A stretch of DNA of 64,000 bases from positions 62,001 to 126,000 of the forward strand of contig CAZJXD010000002.1 of NCBI GenBank assembly GCA_964549945.1, given 5' to 3'. Made by a program: the position numbers and the translations under genes. The stretch is from B25-G16 sp964549945. GTDB taxonomy: Bacteria; Desulfobacterota; DSM-4660; Desulfatiglandales; B25-G16. Under the pieces are notes generated by a model. That model had not been told where the DNA came from, searched no databases, and was given only the letters and a program-made list of their open reading frames with translations. Each line of letters opens with the position of its first letter. Positions within the stretch are counted from its first letter, which is position 1. Shown piece after piece: positions 15,566 through 23,813 of this stretch.

Positions 15566-16621
15566 ATGAAAAAGATCCGTGTCTTGGTAGTTGATGATTC
15601 CGCATTTATGCGAAAGATGCTTACTGAAGTTATCGATTCAGATCCTCGGTATACGGTCATAAAAACGGCCAGCGATGGCGTAAAAGCCTTGAAGGCCGTA
15701 GAGGAACTTAAGCCCGATGTGGTTACCTTAGATATTGAGCTCCCTGAGATAGACGGACTCACCTGTGTCGCCTATATAATGGAGGAATTCCCTACACCCG
15801 TCGTGGTGGTTACCGGCTTTAGCAAGTTCATGGGTGAGGAGACTATTAAGGCATTGGAATATGGCGCCGTTGGTCTCGTGCGCAAGCCCAAGGGGCCTCT
15901 CTCTCAAAGCATGGGAAAATTGAAACAAGAGCTCCTGTCACAGATAAAACTCGCATCTCGGGTGGATAAGGAAAAACTCACCCCTGTAATAGTAGGTGAG
16001 GGCAAAGAGGGAGCAGTAAAACCTATAGCTAAGTCAACGAGCAAAATCGTAGCGATTGCGAGCTCATCCGGCGGACCCAGGGCCTTAAGCCAGGTTATCC
16101 CACATCTTCCTGTCACTCTGCCGGCAGGGGTAGTAGTGGTTCAGCACATGCCTCCTGAATTCATCCCCTCCTTAGCGCAAAGGCTTAATCATGAATCCAA
16201 TCTTGAGGTAAAAGTGGCGGAGGACATGGAACCTATCCAACAGGGAAAGGCCTTGATTGTACCAACGAACTTTCGCTGCAAAATCGAGTCATTGGGAAAA
16301 AAGGGGGAGGCAATTAAATTGATAACTCCCTCAAAAACGGAAAACTTTCATTTCGCCTTGGCTGATGATCCTATGATTTCTTTAGCGCCCATCTATGGTC
16401 GAAATGGGTGTGGAGTGGTCTTAACGGGTATGGGAAATGATGGAACAGAAGGCTTAAGGGCTATTAAGAAAAATGGGGGATACACAATTGCTGAAGATAA
16501 ATCTACCTGTATTGTCTATGGCATGCCCAAGTCGGCTATCGATGCAGGGTTAGTGGACAAGGTTGTTCCGTTACATGAAATAGCAGGGGAAATTATTAAG
16601 ATAGTAGAGAGTAGAGAGTAG
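15566..16621 (+). CDS. cheB: Chemoreceptor methylesterase CheB
   Basis: The 351-residue protein has an N-terminal receiver (D10/D11, phospho-acceptor D56 in VVTLDIELPEIDG) and a C-terminal methylesterase with the catalytic Ser in AIASSSGGPRAL, His in VVQHMPPEF and Asp in TGMGNDGTEG. It removes methyl groups from, and can deamidate, chemoreceptors when phosphorylated by CheA. The final residues VESRE and the stop are encoded by GTAGAGAGTAGAGAG repeat sequence, so the native C-terminus was replaced or extended by an arm of the following element. Confidence 0.93.
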   Translation: MKKIRVLVVDDSAFMRKMLTEVIDSDPRYTVIKTASDGVKALKAVEELKPDVVTLDIELPEIDGLTCVAYIMEEFPTPVVVVTGFSKFMGEETIKALEYGAVGLVRKPKGPLSQSMGKLKQELLSQIKLASRVDKEKLTPVIVGEGKEGAVKPIAKSTSKIVAIASSSGGPRALSQVIPHLPVTLPAGVVVVQHMPPEFIPSLAQRLNHESNLEVKVAEDMEPIQQGKALIVPTNFRCKIESLGKKGEAIKLITPSKTENFHFALADDPMISLAPIYGRNGCGVVLTGMGNDGTEGLRAIKKNGGYTIAEDKSTCIVYGMPKSAIDAGLVDKVVPLHEIAGEIIKIVESRE

Positions 16622-16780
16622 AGAGAAAGAGGATGGGGAGGAAATCGTTAAGAAGTGAGGTAGATTCCTAGGTCTACCAGAAGGCGATGAAATTATTTGA
16701 TGACTTCTTAAGAACAGGATTTACCGATTATTGAGAAGACTTTCGAATCTCTCTCTACTCTCTATTTGCTACTCTCTACT
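16612..16780 (+). pseudogene. Deleted copy of the four-helix-bundle element
   Basis: Bases 16632-16745 align with the first 115 bases of the element gene at 15101, sharing GGTCTACCAGAAGGCG and neighbouring stretches, but with in-frame stops. The copy then jumps straight to a right arm of CTCTCTACTCTC units (16746-16780); its left arm of GTAGAGAG units (16612-16630) lies inside the cheB 3' end. About two thirds of the gene is missing. The same arm type flanks the intact copy 1.1 kb upstream, so the two are paralogous insertions. Confidence 0.75.
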
Positions 16781-16791
16781 GTTTATCTGAG

Positions 16792-18471
16792 GTGGCGGTG
16801 GAATTATCGGAATACAAGCAATTGTTTCTGAGCGAGGCGGAGGAGATTCTAAACGCATCGAATAACGTTTTGGTCAAACTCGAGAAAGAGCCCTCAAATA
16901 CGGATCTCCTTAATGATTTATTTCGCCAGAGCCACACCTTAAAGAGCATGGCCCAGAGTATGGGATACGAGGAGATTGCCGGGCTTACCCATTCCATGGA
17001 AGCCACCCTCTCATTGTTGAGGGCTGGAACGCTAACAGCGGAAAAACCTACAGTGGATCTCCTGTTCAGATCTCTCGACGCCCTGGGCGAATTAGTAGAA
17101 GTAGTAAAGGAGGGGAAGGCAAAAAAGGTAGAGGTAGCTCATCTGACTGAGCGATTCGAGGAGATAAGCTCATCTGTTGCTAAGGGGAAAAGAAAGCCTT
17201 CTGCGGAGATGAGGAAAAGCTCAAGTCATGATAAAGGCGAACACACGGCGAAAGGAGAGAAACACGGCGAAGTCCAGGCTATTCGCATCCCTCTCGCTAA
17301 ATTAGATAACCTCATGGATATCGCGGGAGAATTATCGATAAATAAAATCAGGCTCGTCCAGGCAGCTCAAGCATTAGAGAACAGTGCCCTAGAAGAGGCG
17401 GTGGGCCAGATCTCCAGACTGACTTCTCAGCTCCAAGACCAGATGATGCAGATCCGGCTCGTTCCCTTGGAGTATATCTTCACGCCCTACCCCAGGCTGG
17501 TGAGGGACATGGCGGCAAATCAACACAAAGAGGTGGATTTGATAGTTGAGGGAGGCGAGATAGGGCTTGATAGGAGTATACAGGATGAGATCAACGAGCC
17601 GTTGCTCCATCTTTTAAAAAATGGGGTTATCCATGGAATCGAGGAGCCGGAAGAGAGGGAGAAGCGAGGGAAACAGCGGAGAGGGAAGATAAAGCTCACC
17701 GCAAAGAGGGACAGGAATTTCGTCCTTATCGAGCTCTCTGACAATGGCTGTGGCATAGATACTGCCGAAATAAAAGAAACTGCCCTGAAGAGTGGAATCA
17801 TTACAAAGGAGGAGCTATCTGCCCTCGGCCCAAAAGAGATAGTAACGCTTATTACCTATCCGGGGTTTAGCGGGGCCAAAAAGGTCACTGAAGCGGCAGG
17901 CAGGGGCGTAGGCTTGAATGCTTCAAGGATCAAGGTTGAATCACTCGGGGGAACGCTGAATATAGATACCGAGCCGAATCAAGGCACCGTTTTCTCTATC
18001 AAACTCCCGCTAACGATGGCCATAGTCCAGGCCTTGCTGGTGGATATAGAAAATGAGGCCTATTGTATCCCGCTATCATATATAGCTGAGACTATAAGGG
18101 TATTGTCAGAGGAAATCAAGGCCATTGAGCACAATGAAATGATCTCTTATAGAGACACAGTGCTCCCCCTGGTTAGGCTCAGAGACAGACTCGGGTTTGA
18201 GAGGAAAGAAAGACAGACTAAAAAAGAGCGAGAAACCGTCAATCACAATGGGCGAATCGAACGGACGTCCATCATCCCTCATATCTCTCTAGTAGTAGTT
18301 GAGGCTGGATCAAAGAAGGCGGGACTGGTGGTCGATAAGCTTTTGGGTCAACAGGATGTGGTAGTAAAGCCCTTAACTGGAATCCTTTCAGCGATGAAGA
18401 ACATCTCCGGTGCTACCATTTTAGGCACCGGAAAGGTGGCGCTCATTGTAGATGTACCGTCGTTGTTTTAG
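16792..18471 (+). CDS. cheA: Chemotaxis histidine kinase CheA
   Basis: This 559-residue kinase has a P1 HPt domain with His48 (FRQSHTLKSMAQSMG), a charged linker of about 130-165 with no recognisable P2 CheY-binding domain, a P3 dimerisation helix pair (LDNLMDIAGELSINKIRL), a P4 ATPase domain with N-box HLLKNGVIHGIE, G1 DNGCGI and G2 GRGVGL, and a CheW-like P5 domain to the C-terminus. It reads receptor state via CheW and phosphorylates CheY and CheB. The start is GTG 16792 or GTG 16798; GAGG lies very near, directly after the right arm of the deleted element. Confidence 0.92.
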   Translation: MAVELSEYKQLFLSEAEEILNASNNVLVKLEKEPSNTDLLNDLFRQSHTLKSMAQSMGYEEIAGLTHSMEATLSLLRAGTLTAEKPTVDLLFRSLDALGELVEVVKEGKAKKVEVAHLTERFEEISSSVAKGKRKPSAEMRKSSSHDKGEHTAKGEKHGEVQAIRIPLAKLDNLMDIAGELSINKIRLVQAAQALENSALEEAVGQISRLTSQLQDQMMQIRLVPLEYIFTPYPRLVRDMAANQHKEVDLIVEGGEIGLDRSIQDEINEPLLHLLKNGVIHGIEEPEEREKRGKQRRGKIKLTAKRDRNFVLIELSDNGCGIDTAEIKETALKSGIITKEELSALGPKEIVTLITYPGFSGAKKVTEAAGRGVGLNASRIKVESLGGTLNIDTEPNQGTVFSIKLPLTMAIVQALLVDIENEAYCIPLSYIAETIRVLSEEIKAIEHNEMISYRDTVLPLVRLRDRLGFERKERQTKKERETVNHNGRIERTSIIPHISLVVVEAGSKKAGLVVDKLLGQQDVVVKPLTGILSAMKNISGATILGTGKVALIVDVPSLF

Positions 18472-18485
18472 AAAGGGATTGTATC

Positions 18486-19103
18486 GTGGTTGAAATAGCA
18501 CTGAATCAAAACCAAGTAGATGCTTTGAGAGAGATCAGCTCGATAGCCGCCGGCAATGCAGCGACAAGCCTCTCGGTTATGCTGGGGAAGAAGGTGACTA
18601 TCAGTGTGCCCACTATTATGGTAGAGGCCTCGGGCAAGATACCGGAGGCCTTAGGGGGGGAGGAGAACATTGTGAGTGTCGTCTATTTCTCAGTCAGCGG
18701 GCAACTCTCGGGAAGTATGCTTCTGATGCTCTCCGTTTCCGAGTCCTTAAGATTAGTGAATATCCTTGCCGGCCAGAAAGCCGACCAAATAGAGAGAATC
18801 GATGGAATGGGTATTTCAGCTATAAAGGAGTTAGGAAATATTACAGTAGGAACATATCTCCGTGCACTGGGTCAAGCGCTGAATTTGAGAATAACCCATT
18901 CTATTCCCGGATTTGCCTCCGATATGCTGGGTGCCCTTTTGGATGGGACTCTGGCCGAATTGTCATTAAAGTCAGAACATGTAGTAATGGCGGAAAATAC
19001 ATTTATAGTGGAAGAGGACACCTATAGAGGTCATCTCATATTCATACTGGAACCCAAGTCCCTACAAATTATGCTCAAGGCATTAGAGGAAAAAGCGATG
19101 TAA
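18486..19103 (+). CDS. cheC: CheY-P phosphatase CheC
   Basis: The 205-residue pseudo-two-fold protein matches CheC/FliY phosphatases, which have two sites of pattern [D/S]xxxExxN with a Pro about 22 residues later. Site 2 is intact (S111, E115, N118, then P). Site 1 has D12 and E16 but Ser19 in place of the catalytic Asn, so it should be dead or weak. It follows cheA by 14 bases. CheC normally removes phosphate from CheY and can be activated by CheD, both encoded upstream. Confidence 0.85.
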   Translation: MVEIALNQNQVDALREISSIAAGNAATSLSVMLGKKVTISVPTIMVEASGKIPEALGGEENIVSVVYFSVSGQLSGSMLLMLSVSESLRLVNILAGQKADQIERIDGMGISAIKELGNITVGTYLRALGQALNLRITHSIPGFASDMLGALLDGTLAELSLKSEHVVMAENTFIVEEDTYRGHLIFILEPKSLQIMLKALEEKAM

Positions 19104-19134
19104 AGTAACGAGATGAAAGGAGGAGCATGCACTT

Positions 19135-19491
19135 ATGAACGATGACAAGGAGTTAATGGATGTCTTTTTCAAAGAGGCACATGGCCTGCTAGATGAAATG
19201 AGGAGCGAGCTGACTTCATTGATTGAAGAGCCAGATACAGCCAATCTCGATAATCTTTTCCGATGCGCTCACACCCTTAAGGGTTCATCAGGTTCTGTCG
19301 GTTTCGATAAAGTACATGAAATATCTCTTCTCCTGCAGGATATATTCAAGAGTGCCAAAGACGGTAGACTTGAGATAAGAACTGATATTATTCCCCTGCT
19401 TTCTCGAGGAGTTGAGGCATGCCAGAAACTGCTGAATGGAGAGGAGGAGGAGGGGATTGGAGAATTATTGAAAAAACTGGAGAATATATGA
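19135..19491 (+). CDS. Stand-alone HPt phosphotransfer protein
   Basis: The 118-residue protein has an HPt four-helix domain with His46 in FRCAHTLKGSSGSVGF, which closely resembles the P1 domain of CheA. It lacks any kinase domain. In this setting it could carry phosphate between CheA or the hybrid kinases and the receivers downstream (20305-27612). GAAAGGAGG precedes the start. A repeat arm begins at its stop codon. Confidence 0.85.
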   Translation: MNDDKELMDVFFKEAHGLLDEMRSELTSLIEEPDTANLDNLFRCAHTLKGSSGSVGFDKVHEISLLLQDIFKSAKDGRLEIRTDIIPLLSRGVEACQKLLNGEEEEGIGELLKKLENI

Positions 19492-19548
19492 AACTTGAAA
19501 CTGGAAACTCGAAACTCGAAAATTGATACCCGATTATAGGGGTGAGTC

Positions 19549-19599
19549 ATGAAAGAAATCCATGAACTGGATGTCTACAGGTTGGCTGAAGAGCTTCCC
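19549..19599 (+). pseudogene. 5' fragment of the four-helix-bundle gene
   Basis: Seventeen codons, MKEIHELDVYRLAEELP, correspond to the start of the intact gene at 19645 (MKEIHELDVYKLSEDL), then run into a second left arm. The upstream GGGGTGAG and ATG are retained. Confidence 0.75.
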
Positions 19600-19644
19600 A
19601 GTTGGAAACTTGAAACTTGAAATTTGATATTAGGAGGACTGAGA

Positions 19645-19995
19645 ATGAAAGAAATTCATGAGTTGGACGTTTACAAACTGTCGGAAGATCTTTCAGATCT
19701 CATTTGGTATGGCTTTGATACCTGGCCGAAGAAAGTTCAGCAAACCATTGGTTACCAAATCATTCGATCAGCAGATAGCATTGCTTCTAATATCGCCGAG
19801 GGATACGGGCGGTATACGCCTGCTGAGAGAAAACTATTTTACCGTTATGAAAGGGGTTCATTTGAAGAAACGAAAGCTTGGTTGCGTAAGCTCATCCGCC
19901 GAAAAGTAATACAAGAGAATGAAATTCAAAAATATTCAATTATAATCTATGAACTGGGACCTAAACTAAATGCGTTCATTAAAAGTACGAAATGA
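19645..19995 (+). CDS. Four-helix-bundle protein (S23/IVP family)
   Basis: The protein is 116 residues from ATG 19645, preceded by AGGAGG. It has the family hallmarks HELDVYKLSEDLSDLI, GYQIIRSADSIASNIAEGYG, FYRYERGSFEETKAWLRK and a helical tail ending FIKSTK. 'SIASNIAEGYGR' is the conserved motif of proteins encoded in 23S rRNA intervening sequences. It is the best-preserved copy in the window, and has only modest similarity to the 15102 gene, so the two elements belong to different subfamilies with different arms. Confidence 0.8.
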   Translation: MKEIHELDVYKLSEDLSDLIWYGFDTWPKKVQQTIGYQIIRSADSIASNIAEGYGRYTPAERKLFYRYERGSFEETKAWLRKLIRRKVIQENEIQKYSIIIYELGPKLNAFIKSTK

Positions 19996-20049
19996 ATAAT
20001 ACCAATGCAAATATCCAGTTTCTAGTTTCAAGTATCCAGTTTCCAATAT

Positions 20050-20205
20050 GGCCGAAACTCAATGCGTTTATTAGAAGTACGAAATAATTGGATGACATAA
20101 ATCCAAGTTTCGAGTTTCAAATTTCCAGTTTCAAGCGACTGATGTACTCGGTCCAAAGTTAAATACATTCATTAAGAGCACAAAATGAGTGATACTAATG
20201 CAAAT
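20050..20205 (+). pseudogene. Two 3' fragments of the four-helix-bundle gene
   Basis: Segments near 20050-20096 and 20146-20205 repeat the last codons and downstream bases of the 19645 gene (AATGCGTTTATTAGAAGTACG and TCATTAAGAGCAC compared with AATGCGTTCATTAAAAGTACG), each followed by its own right arm. The second keeps the ATGCAAATATCCAGTTTCAAG junction as well. Confidence 0.65.
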
Positions 20206-20224
20206 ATCCAGTTTCAAGTTTCTA

Positions 20225-20291
20225 TCAATTTTCAATATTCACTAATCAATAAAAAGCAATCTTCAATCGTCAATAGTCAATAATAAATTAA
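20225..20291. repeat. Type D arm (TTCAATC/GTCAATA iterations)
   Basis: Units such as TTCAATATTC, CTTCAATCGTCAATAGTC and AATAATAAATTAAT fill the gap up to the hybrid kinase gene. Similar units occur at 23005-23045, 23400-23436 and inside the kinase gene at 25208-25246. Confidence 0.55.
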
Positions 20292-20304
20292 TACGTGGTG
20301 AGTC

Positions 20305-23004
20305 ATGAAAGCCAAGACCGAAGACCACAACAAATTCTACACGATTCTCATCGTGGAGGATAGCCCCACACAGGCCTTACAAGTGAGGAGAATCCTTGAG
20401 GAAGAAGGCTTTACAACGGCCGTTTGTAGCAACGGGAAAGAGGCGCTTTCGTATCTTAAAGAACAGAAGCCTACCATAATTATCTCAGACATCGTTATGC
20501 CGGAGATGGATGGCTATGAACTCTGTAGCATCATCAAAAAGGATGAAACCCTCAAGGACATCCCGGTTATCCTTTTAACTGCCTTAACCAGCCCTGAAGA
20601 TGTCATCAAGGGACTACAGTCCGGTGCAGACAATTTCATCACCAAGCCATATGAAAAGGAATTTCTGCTCTCACGCGTCCAATACATTTTGGCCAATCAG
20701 GAAGTGCGAAAAAGGGGAACCACTGAGGTTGGCCTCAATATCTATTTTATGGGCCAGACGCATACCATCACCTCGAATCGCATGCAGATCGTAGACCTTC
20801 TTCTCTCCACTTACGAGCATGCGGTCCTCCAAAACCAGGAATTGAAAAAAACACAGGCCGAATTAGAAAAGCTCAATAGGCAGCTTGAAGAAAAAGTAAA
20901 GCAAAGGACACAGAGGATAGAAACTCTGAACTCCCTTCTCAAGGCCATTCGGGGTGTAAACCAGATCATAGTGCGGGAAAAAGATCGTGATCGTCTCATT
21001 AAAAAAGCCTGTCGAATTCTCACTACTGCGCGTGAGTCACATAATGCGTGGATCGTCCTGACGGATGAATCCGGGGAATTGGTCTCAACTGCGGAGGCAG
21101 GGCTTGGCAAGGAGTTTCTAGCCTTACAGAGGCTTTTGAAGAGGGGCAAATTAGTAAATTGTGCTCGGAGGGCATTGAGTAAATCAGGGGTCGTTTTCAT
21201 TGAAGACCCATCTACCGCATGCGATGATTGCCCGCTGGCAAAAGAGTCACACGCCAGGGGGGCAATTGCAGTCAGGTTGGAGCATGGTGGAAAGACATTC
21301 GGTCTGTTATCTATATCCATACCCAAAGATTTGGTGAGAGAAAAAGAGGAATTATCTCTATTTGAGGAAGTCACCAGTGATATCGCCTTCGGGCTCCATA
21401 ACATGGAGTTAGAAAAAAAGAAGGAAAAATCAGAGGAAGAGCTCCGCCATCAACGTGATTTAATGACCCGTATCATGGAGACGAGCCCCGTGTGCATCAC
21501 CATGGTGAACCGCGAGGGACAGATCACCCTTGCCAACCCAGGGGCTGAGGAAGTGCTGGGGTTAAGTTCGGATGAGGTGGCCGGGCTTGCCTACAATGCC
21601 CCTGAGTGGCGGATCACCGATTACGATGGCAAGCCCTTTCCTGAAGAACAGTTGCCCTTTCGAAGGGTGGTGGACACAGGCCAACCGGTTTATGAGGTAC
21701 GCCATGCCATAGAGTGGCCCGATGGAATGAGGGTATTGCTCTCCATAAACGGAGCGCCGCTCTTTGATAAGAATGGTCATATAGAGGGGGTGATATGTAC
21801 GATCCAAGACGTGACGGAGCGGATAAGGGATTCCAAAGCCCTCGCAGAAAGTGAACAACGCTACCGTACTCTATTTGAGCAATCAAGGGATCCCATCTAT
21901 ATCAATACCCGAGAGGGTGCTTTTCTTGATGTCAATCAAGCATTTCTTGAGCTCTTTGGCTATACAAGAGAAGAAATAAAAAGCTTAAATGCCGAAGAGC
22001 TTTACTTGAATCCCGATGACCGGACTAGATTTAAGCAACAAGTGGAAAAGGCCAGCTTTGTAAAGGATTTTGAAATCAAGTTCCTTAAAAAGGACGGGGC
22101 TGAGATGGACTGCCTTTTCACTGCTACAGTACGAAAGGCAAACGACGGAAGCATTTTGGGATACCAGGGCATTATCATGGACATCACCGAACGAAAGAAG
22201 GCCGAGGAAAAGATCAAAGAGTATGCTGAAAACCTTGAGAAGATGGTTGAGGAGCGAACCAAGGAGCTTCATGTGGCCAAAGAGGAAGCCGAGGCCGCCA
22301 ATCATGCAAAGTCTGATTTCCTGGCCAGCATGTCACACGAATTGCGCACACCGCTAAATGCGATCATCGGGTTCTCAGAGGTCTTGCGGGATCAATACTT
22401 CGGTACGCTCAACGAGAAGCAGGCGGAATACGTAAACGATGTCCTCGAGAGCGGGAAGCACCTCCTCTCCCTGATCAACGATATCCTGGACCTATCCAAG
22501 ATTGAAGCGGGCAAGGCTGAAATGCAACCGTCTGAGGTTAAGATAAAGGAACTTCTGGAAAACAGCCTGATCATGGTAAAGGAGAGGTGCATGAAGCATA
22601 GAATCGATCTTAAAACGAACATTTCGCAAGACATAGCCGGCCTAGAGATTGTGGCAGATGAACGAGCGATCAAGCAGGTCATGTTCAACCTTCTCTCTAA
22701 TGCCGTCAAGTTTACTCCTGATGGCGGTGCGATCACGCTGGGGGCTGAAAGCAAGGGAGGAGAGCTTATCGTCAGCGTGGCTGATACCGGCATTGGGATT
22801 GCCCCTGAAGATCAAAAGAAAATCTTCGACGAATTTCATCAGGTCAAGAGCCGCCTGACAGATAAGACACCAGGCACGGGGCTAGGCCTCTCTTTGGCAA
22901 AACGACTTATCGAGATGCATAAGGGGATGATCTGGGTAGAAAGCGAGGGAGAGGAAAAGGGAAGTAAATTCAGCTTTACGTTGCCCATAGGAATTGATGA
23001 TTGA
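20305..23004 (+). CDS. Receiver-GAF-PAS-PAS hybrid sensor histidine kinase
   Basis: The protein has 899 residues: an N-terminal receiver (E18/D19, phospho-acceptor D62 in IIISDIVMPEMDG, Lys in FITKPYEKE), a short region, a coiled coil, a GAF-like domain (about 230-370) that includes a cysteine pair, two PAS domains (about 385-510 and 520-640, the second ending DITERKK), then HisKA with the acceptor His in ASMSHELRTPLNAIIGFSE and HATPase (N-box NLLSNAVKFTPDGG, G1 DTGIGI, G2 GTGLGLSLAKR). No membrane helix is seen. A receiver at the N-terminus suggests input from the chemosensory phosphorelay. The ATG is preceded by GGTGAG. Confidence 0.9.
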   Translation: MKAKTEDHNKFYTILIVEDSPTQALQVRRILEEEGFTTAVCSNGKEALSYLKEQKPTIIISDIVMPEMDGYELCSIIKKDETLKDIPVILLTALTSPEDVIKGLQSGADNFITKPYEKEFLLSRVQYILANQEVRKRGTTEVGLNIYFMGQTHTITSNRMQIVDLLLSTYEHAVLQNQELKKTQAELEKLNRQLEEKVKQRTQRIETLNSLLKAIRGVNQIIVREKDRDRLIKKACRILTTARESHNAWIVLTDESGELVSTAEAGLGKEFLALQRLLKRGKLVNCARRALSKSGVVFIEDPSTACDDCPLAKESHARGAIAVRLEHGGKTFGLLSISIPKDLVREKEELSLFEEVTSDIAFGLHNMELEKKKEKSEEELRHQRDLMTRIMETSPVCITMVNREGQITLANPGAEEVLGLSSDEVAGLAYNAPEWRITDYDGKPFPEEQLPFRRVVDTGQPVYEVRHAIEWPDGMRVLLSINGAPLFDKNGHIEGVICTIQDVTERIRDSKALAESEQRYRTLFEQSRDPIYINTREGAFLDVNQAFLELFGYTREEIKSLNAEELYLNPDDRTRFKQQVEKASFVKDFEIKFLKKDGAEMDCLFTATVRKANDGSILGYQGIIMDITERKKAEEKIKEYAENLEKMVEERTKELHVAKEEAEAANHAKSDFLASMSHELRTPLNAIIGFSEVLRDQYFGTLNEKQAEYVNDVLESGKHLLSLINDILDLSKIEAGKAEMQPSEVKIKELLENSLIMVKERCMKHRIDLKTNISQDIAGLEIVADERAIKQVMFNLLSNAVKFTPDGGAITLGAESKGGELIVSVADTGIGIAPEDQKKIFDEFHQVKSRLTDKTPGTGLGLSLAKRLIEMHKGMIWVESEGEEKGSKFSFTLPIGIDD

Positions 23005-23436
23005 TTAAATTGAATATTGACAATTGTCGATTGAATACTGCGAACTACGAATGGAAACAGAAAAACTGAAAGAGAGGACAAAATTATTCGCTCATCGCTG
23101 TGTTAAATTAAGCCTTGCCCTACCCGAAACCGATCTTGGTAGGCATATTCGTAGACAATTGATCAGATGCGGCACATCTGTAGCTTCTAACTATAGGGTT
23201 GCTTGTATTGCTCAGTCGAAGGCAGGCTTTGTTGCAAAGCTAAGCATTGTTCTTGAAGAACAGACGAATCTGCTTTCTGGTTAGAATTTATTATCGATGA
23301 GAATCTATTAAAAAAGAACCTTGTCGAACCATTACTTAAAGAGGCAAATGAGTTGACAGCTATCTTTTTTTCGTCAAGAAAAACAGCAAGAACAAAATAA
23401 ATATTCAATATTCAATAGTCAATTTAATAATAGGCA
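23005..23436. mobile_element. Type D heptad-arm element with a frameshifted gene
   Basis: The left arm (23005-23045) has TTGAATATTGACAATTGTCG and ATTGAATACTG units starting at the kinase stop; the right arm (23400-23436) has AATATTCAATATTCAATAGTC. The two are roughly complementary. They enclose the frameshifted four-helix-bundle gene at 23051-23400. Confidence 0.55.
23051..23400 (+). pseudogene. Frameshifted four-helix-bundle gene (S23/IVP family)
   Basis: The frame from ATG 23051 reads METEKLKERTKLFAHRCVKL, then LIRCGTSVASNYRVAC and SKAGFVAKLSIVLEE, typical of the family, and stops early at 23282. The expected continuation DESAFWLEFIIDENLL and further residues to the end lie in another frame to TAA 23398. 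Reading GAAGAA(G)CAGAC restores it, so one base is missing near 23258. Apart from this the gene looks intact, implying recent loss or a sequencing error. Confidence 0.75.
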
Positions 23437-23441
23437 AGACA

Positions 23442-23810
23442 ATGAGCAAGGTTATATTAGCAGTTGAGGATGAACCCAGGAATCTGAAGTTAATAAAGGA
23501 TCTCCTTCATGTAGCGGGATACGAGACCTTGGAGGCGACTGATGGCAGGAAAGGGATTGAATTGGCCAAGGCGCACAGGCCTGATTTGATTCTCATGGAT
23601 ATTTCGATGCCCGTCATGGATGGTATTGAGGCTACAAAAGCTTTAAAAGCCAATGCCGAAACTAAGAATATCCCCATCATAGCGCTGACATCTCATGCCA
23701 TGAAAGAAGACGAAGAAAAGATACGCGAGGCCGGCTGTAACGGATATATAACCAAGCCCATTGACACCAGGGAATTCCTTAGGATGGTGGCTGAATATTT
23801 GCGCGAATAG
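23442..23810 (+). CDS. Single-domain receiver, DivK-like
   Basis: The 122-residue receiver has E9/D10, phospho-acceptor D53 in LILMDISMPVMDG, a Thr in IIALTSHAM and a Lys in YITKPIDT. It closely resembles DivK and the receiver modules of hybrid kinases. It lies four bases ahead of a GAF kinase gene and is probably its partner or a phosphorelay intermediate. No output domain is present. Confidence 0.88.
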   Translation: MSKVILAVEDEPRNLKLIKDLLHVAGYETLEATDGRKGIELAKAHRPDLILMDISMPVMDGIEATKALKANAETKNIPIIALTSHAMKEDEEKIREAGCNGYITKPIDTREFLRMVAEYLRE

Positions 23811-23813
23811 GAT

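Larger units (their letters stand above)
19492..20224. mobile_element. Nested array of type A heptad-arm elements
   Basis: Left arms lie at 19492-19524 (after the HPt stop) and 19600-19630; right arms lie at 20011-20047, 20101-20135 and 20206-20224. All are GGAAACT or AGTTTCAAG iterations. Inside are a truncated 5' copy of a four-helix-bundle gene (19549-19599), one intact copy (19645-19995) and two extra copies of its 3' end (about 20050-20096 and 20146-20205). The order left-left-gene-right-right-right suggests repeated insertion of one element into another followed by deletions. Confidence 0.6.

Noticed and set aside
19492..20224. Possible CRISPR array because of iterated similar units
   Set aside because: Units are about 7 nt, degenerate, uninterrupted by uniform spacers, and form complementary arms around genes; no cas genes are present.
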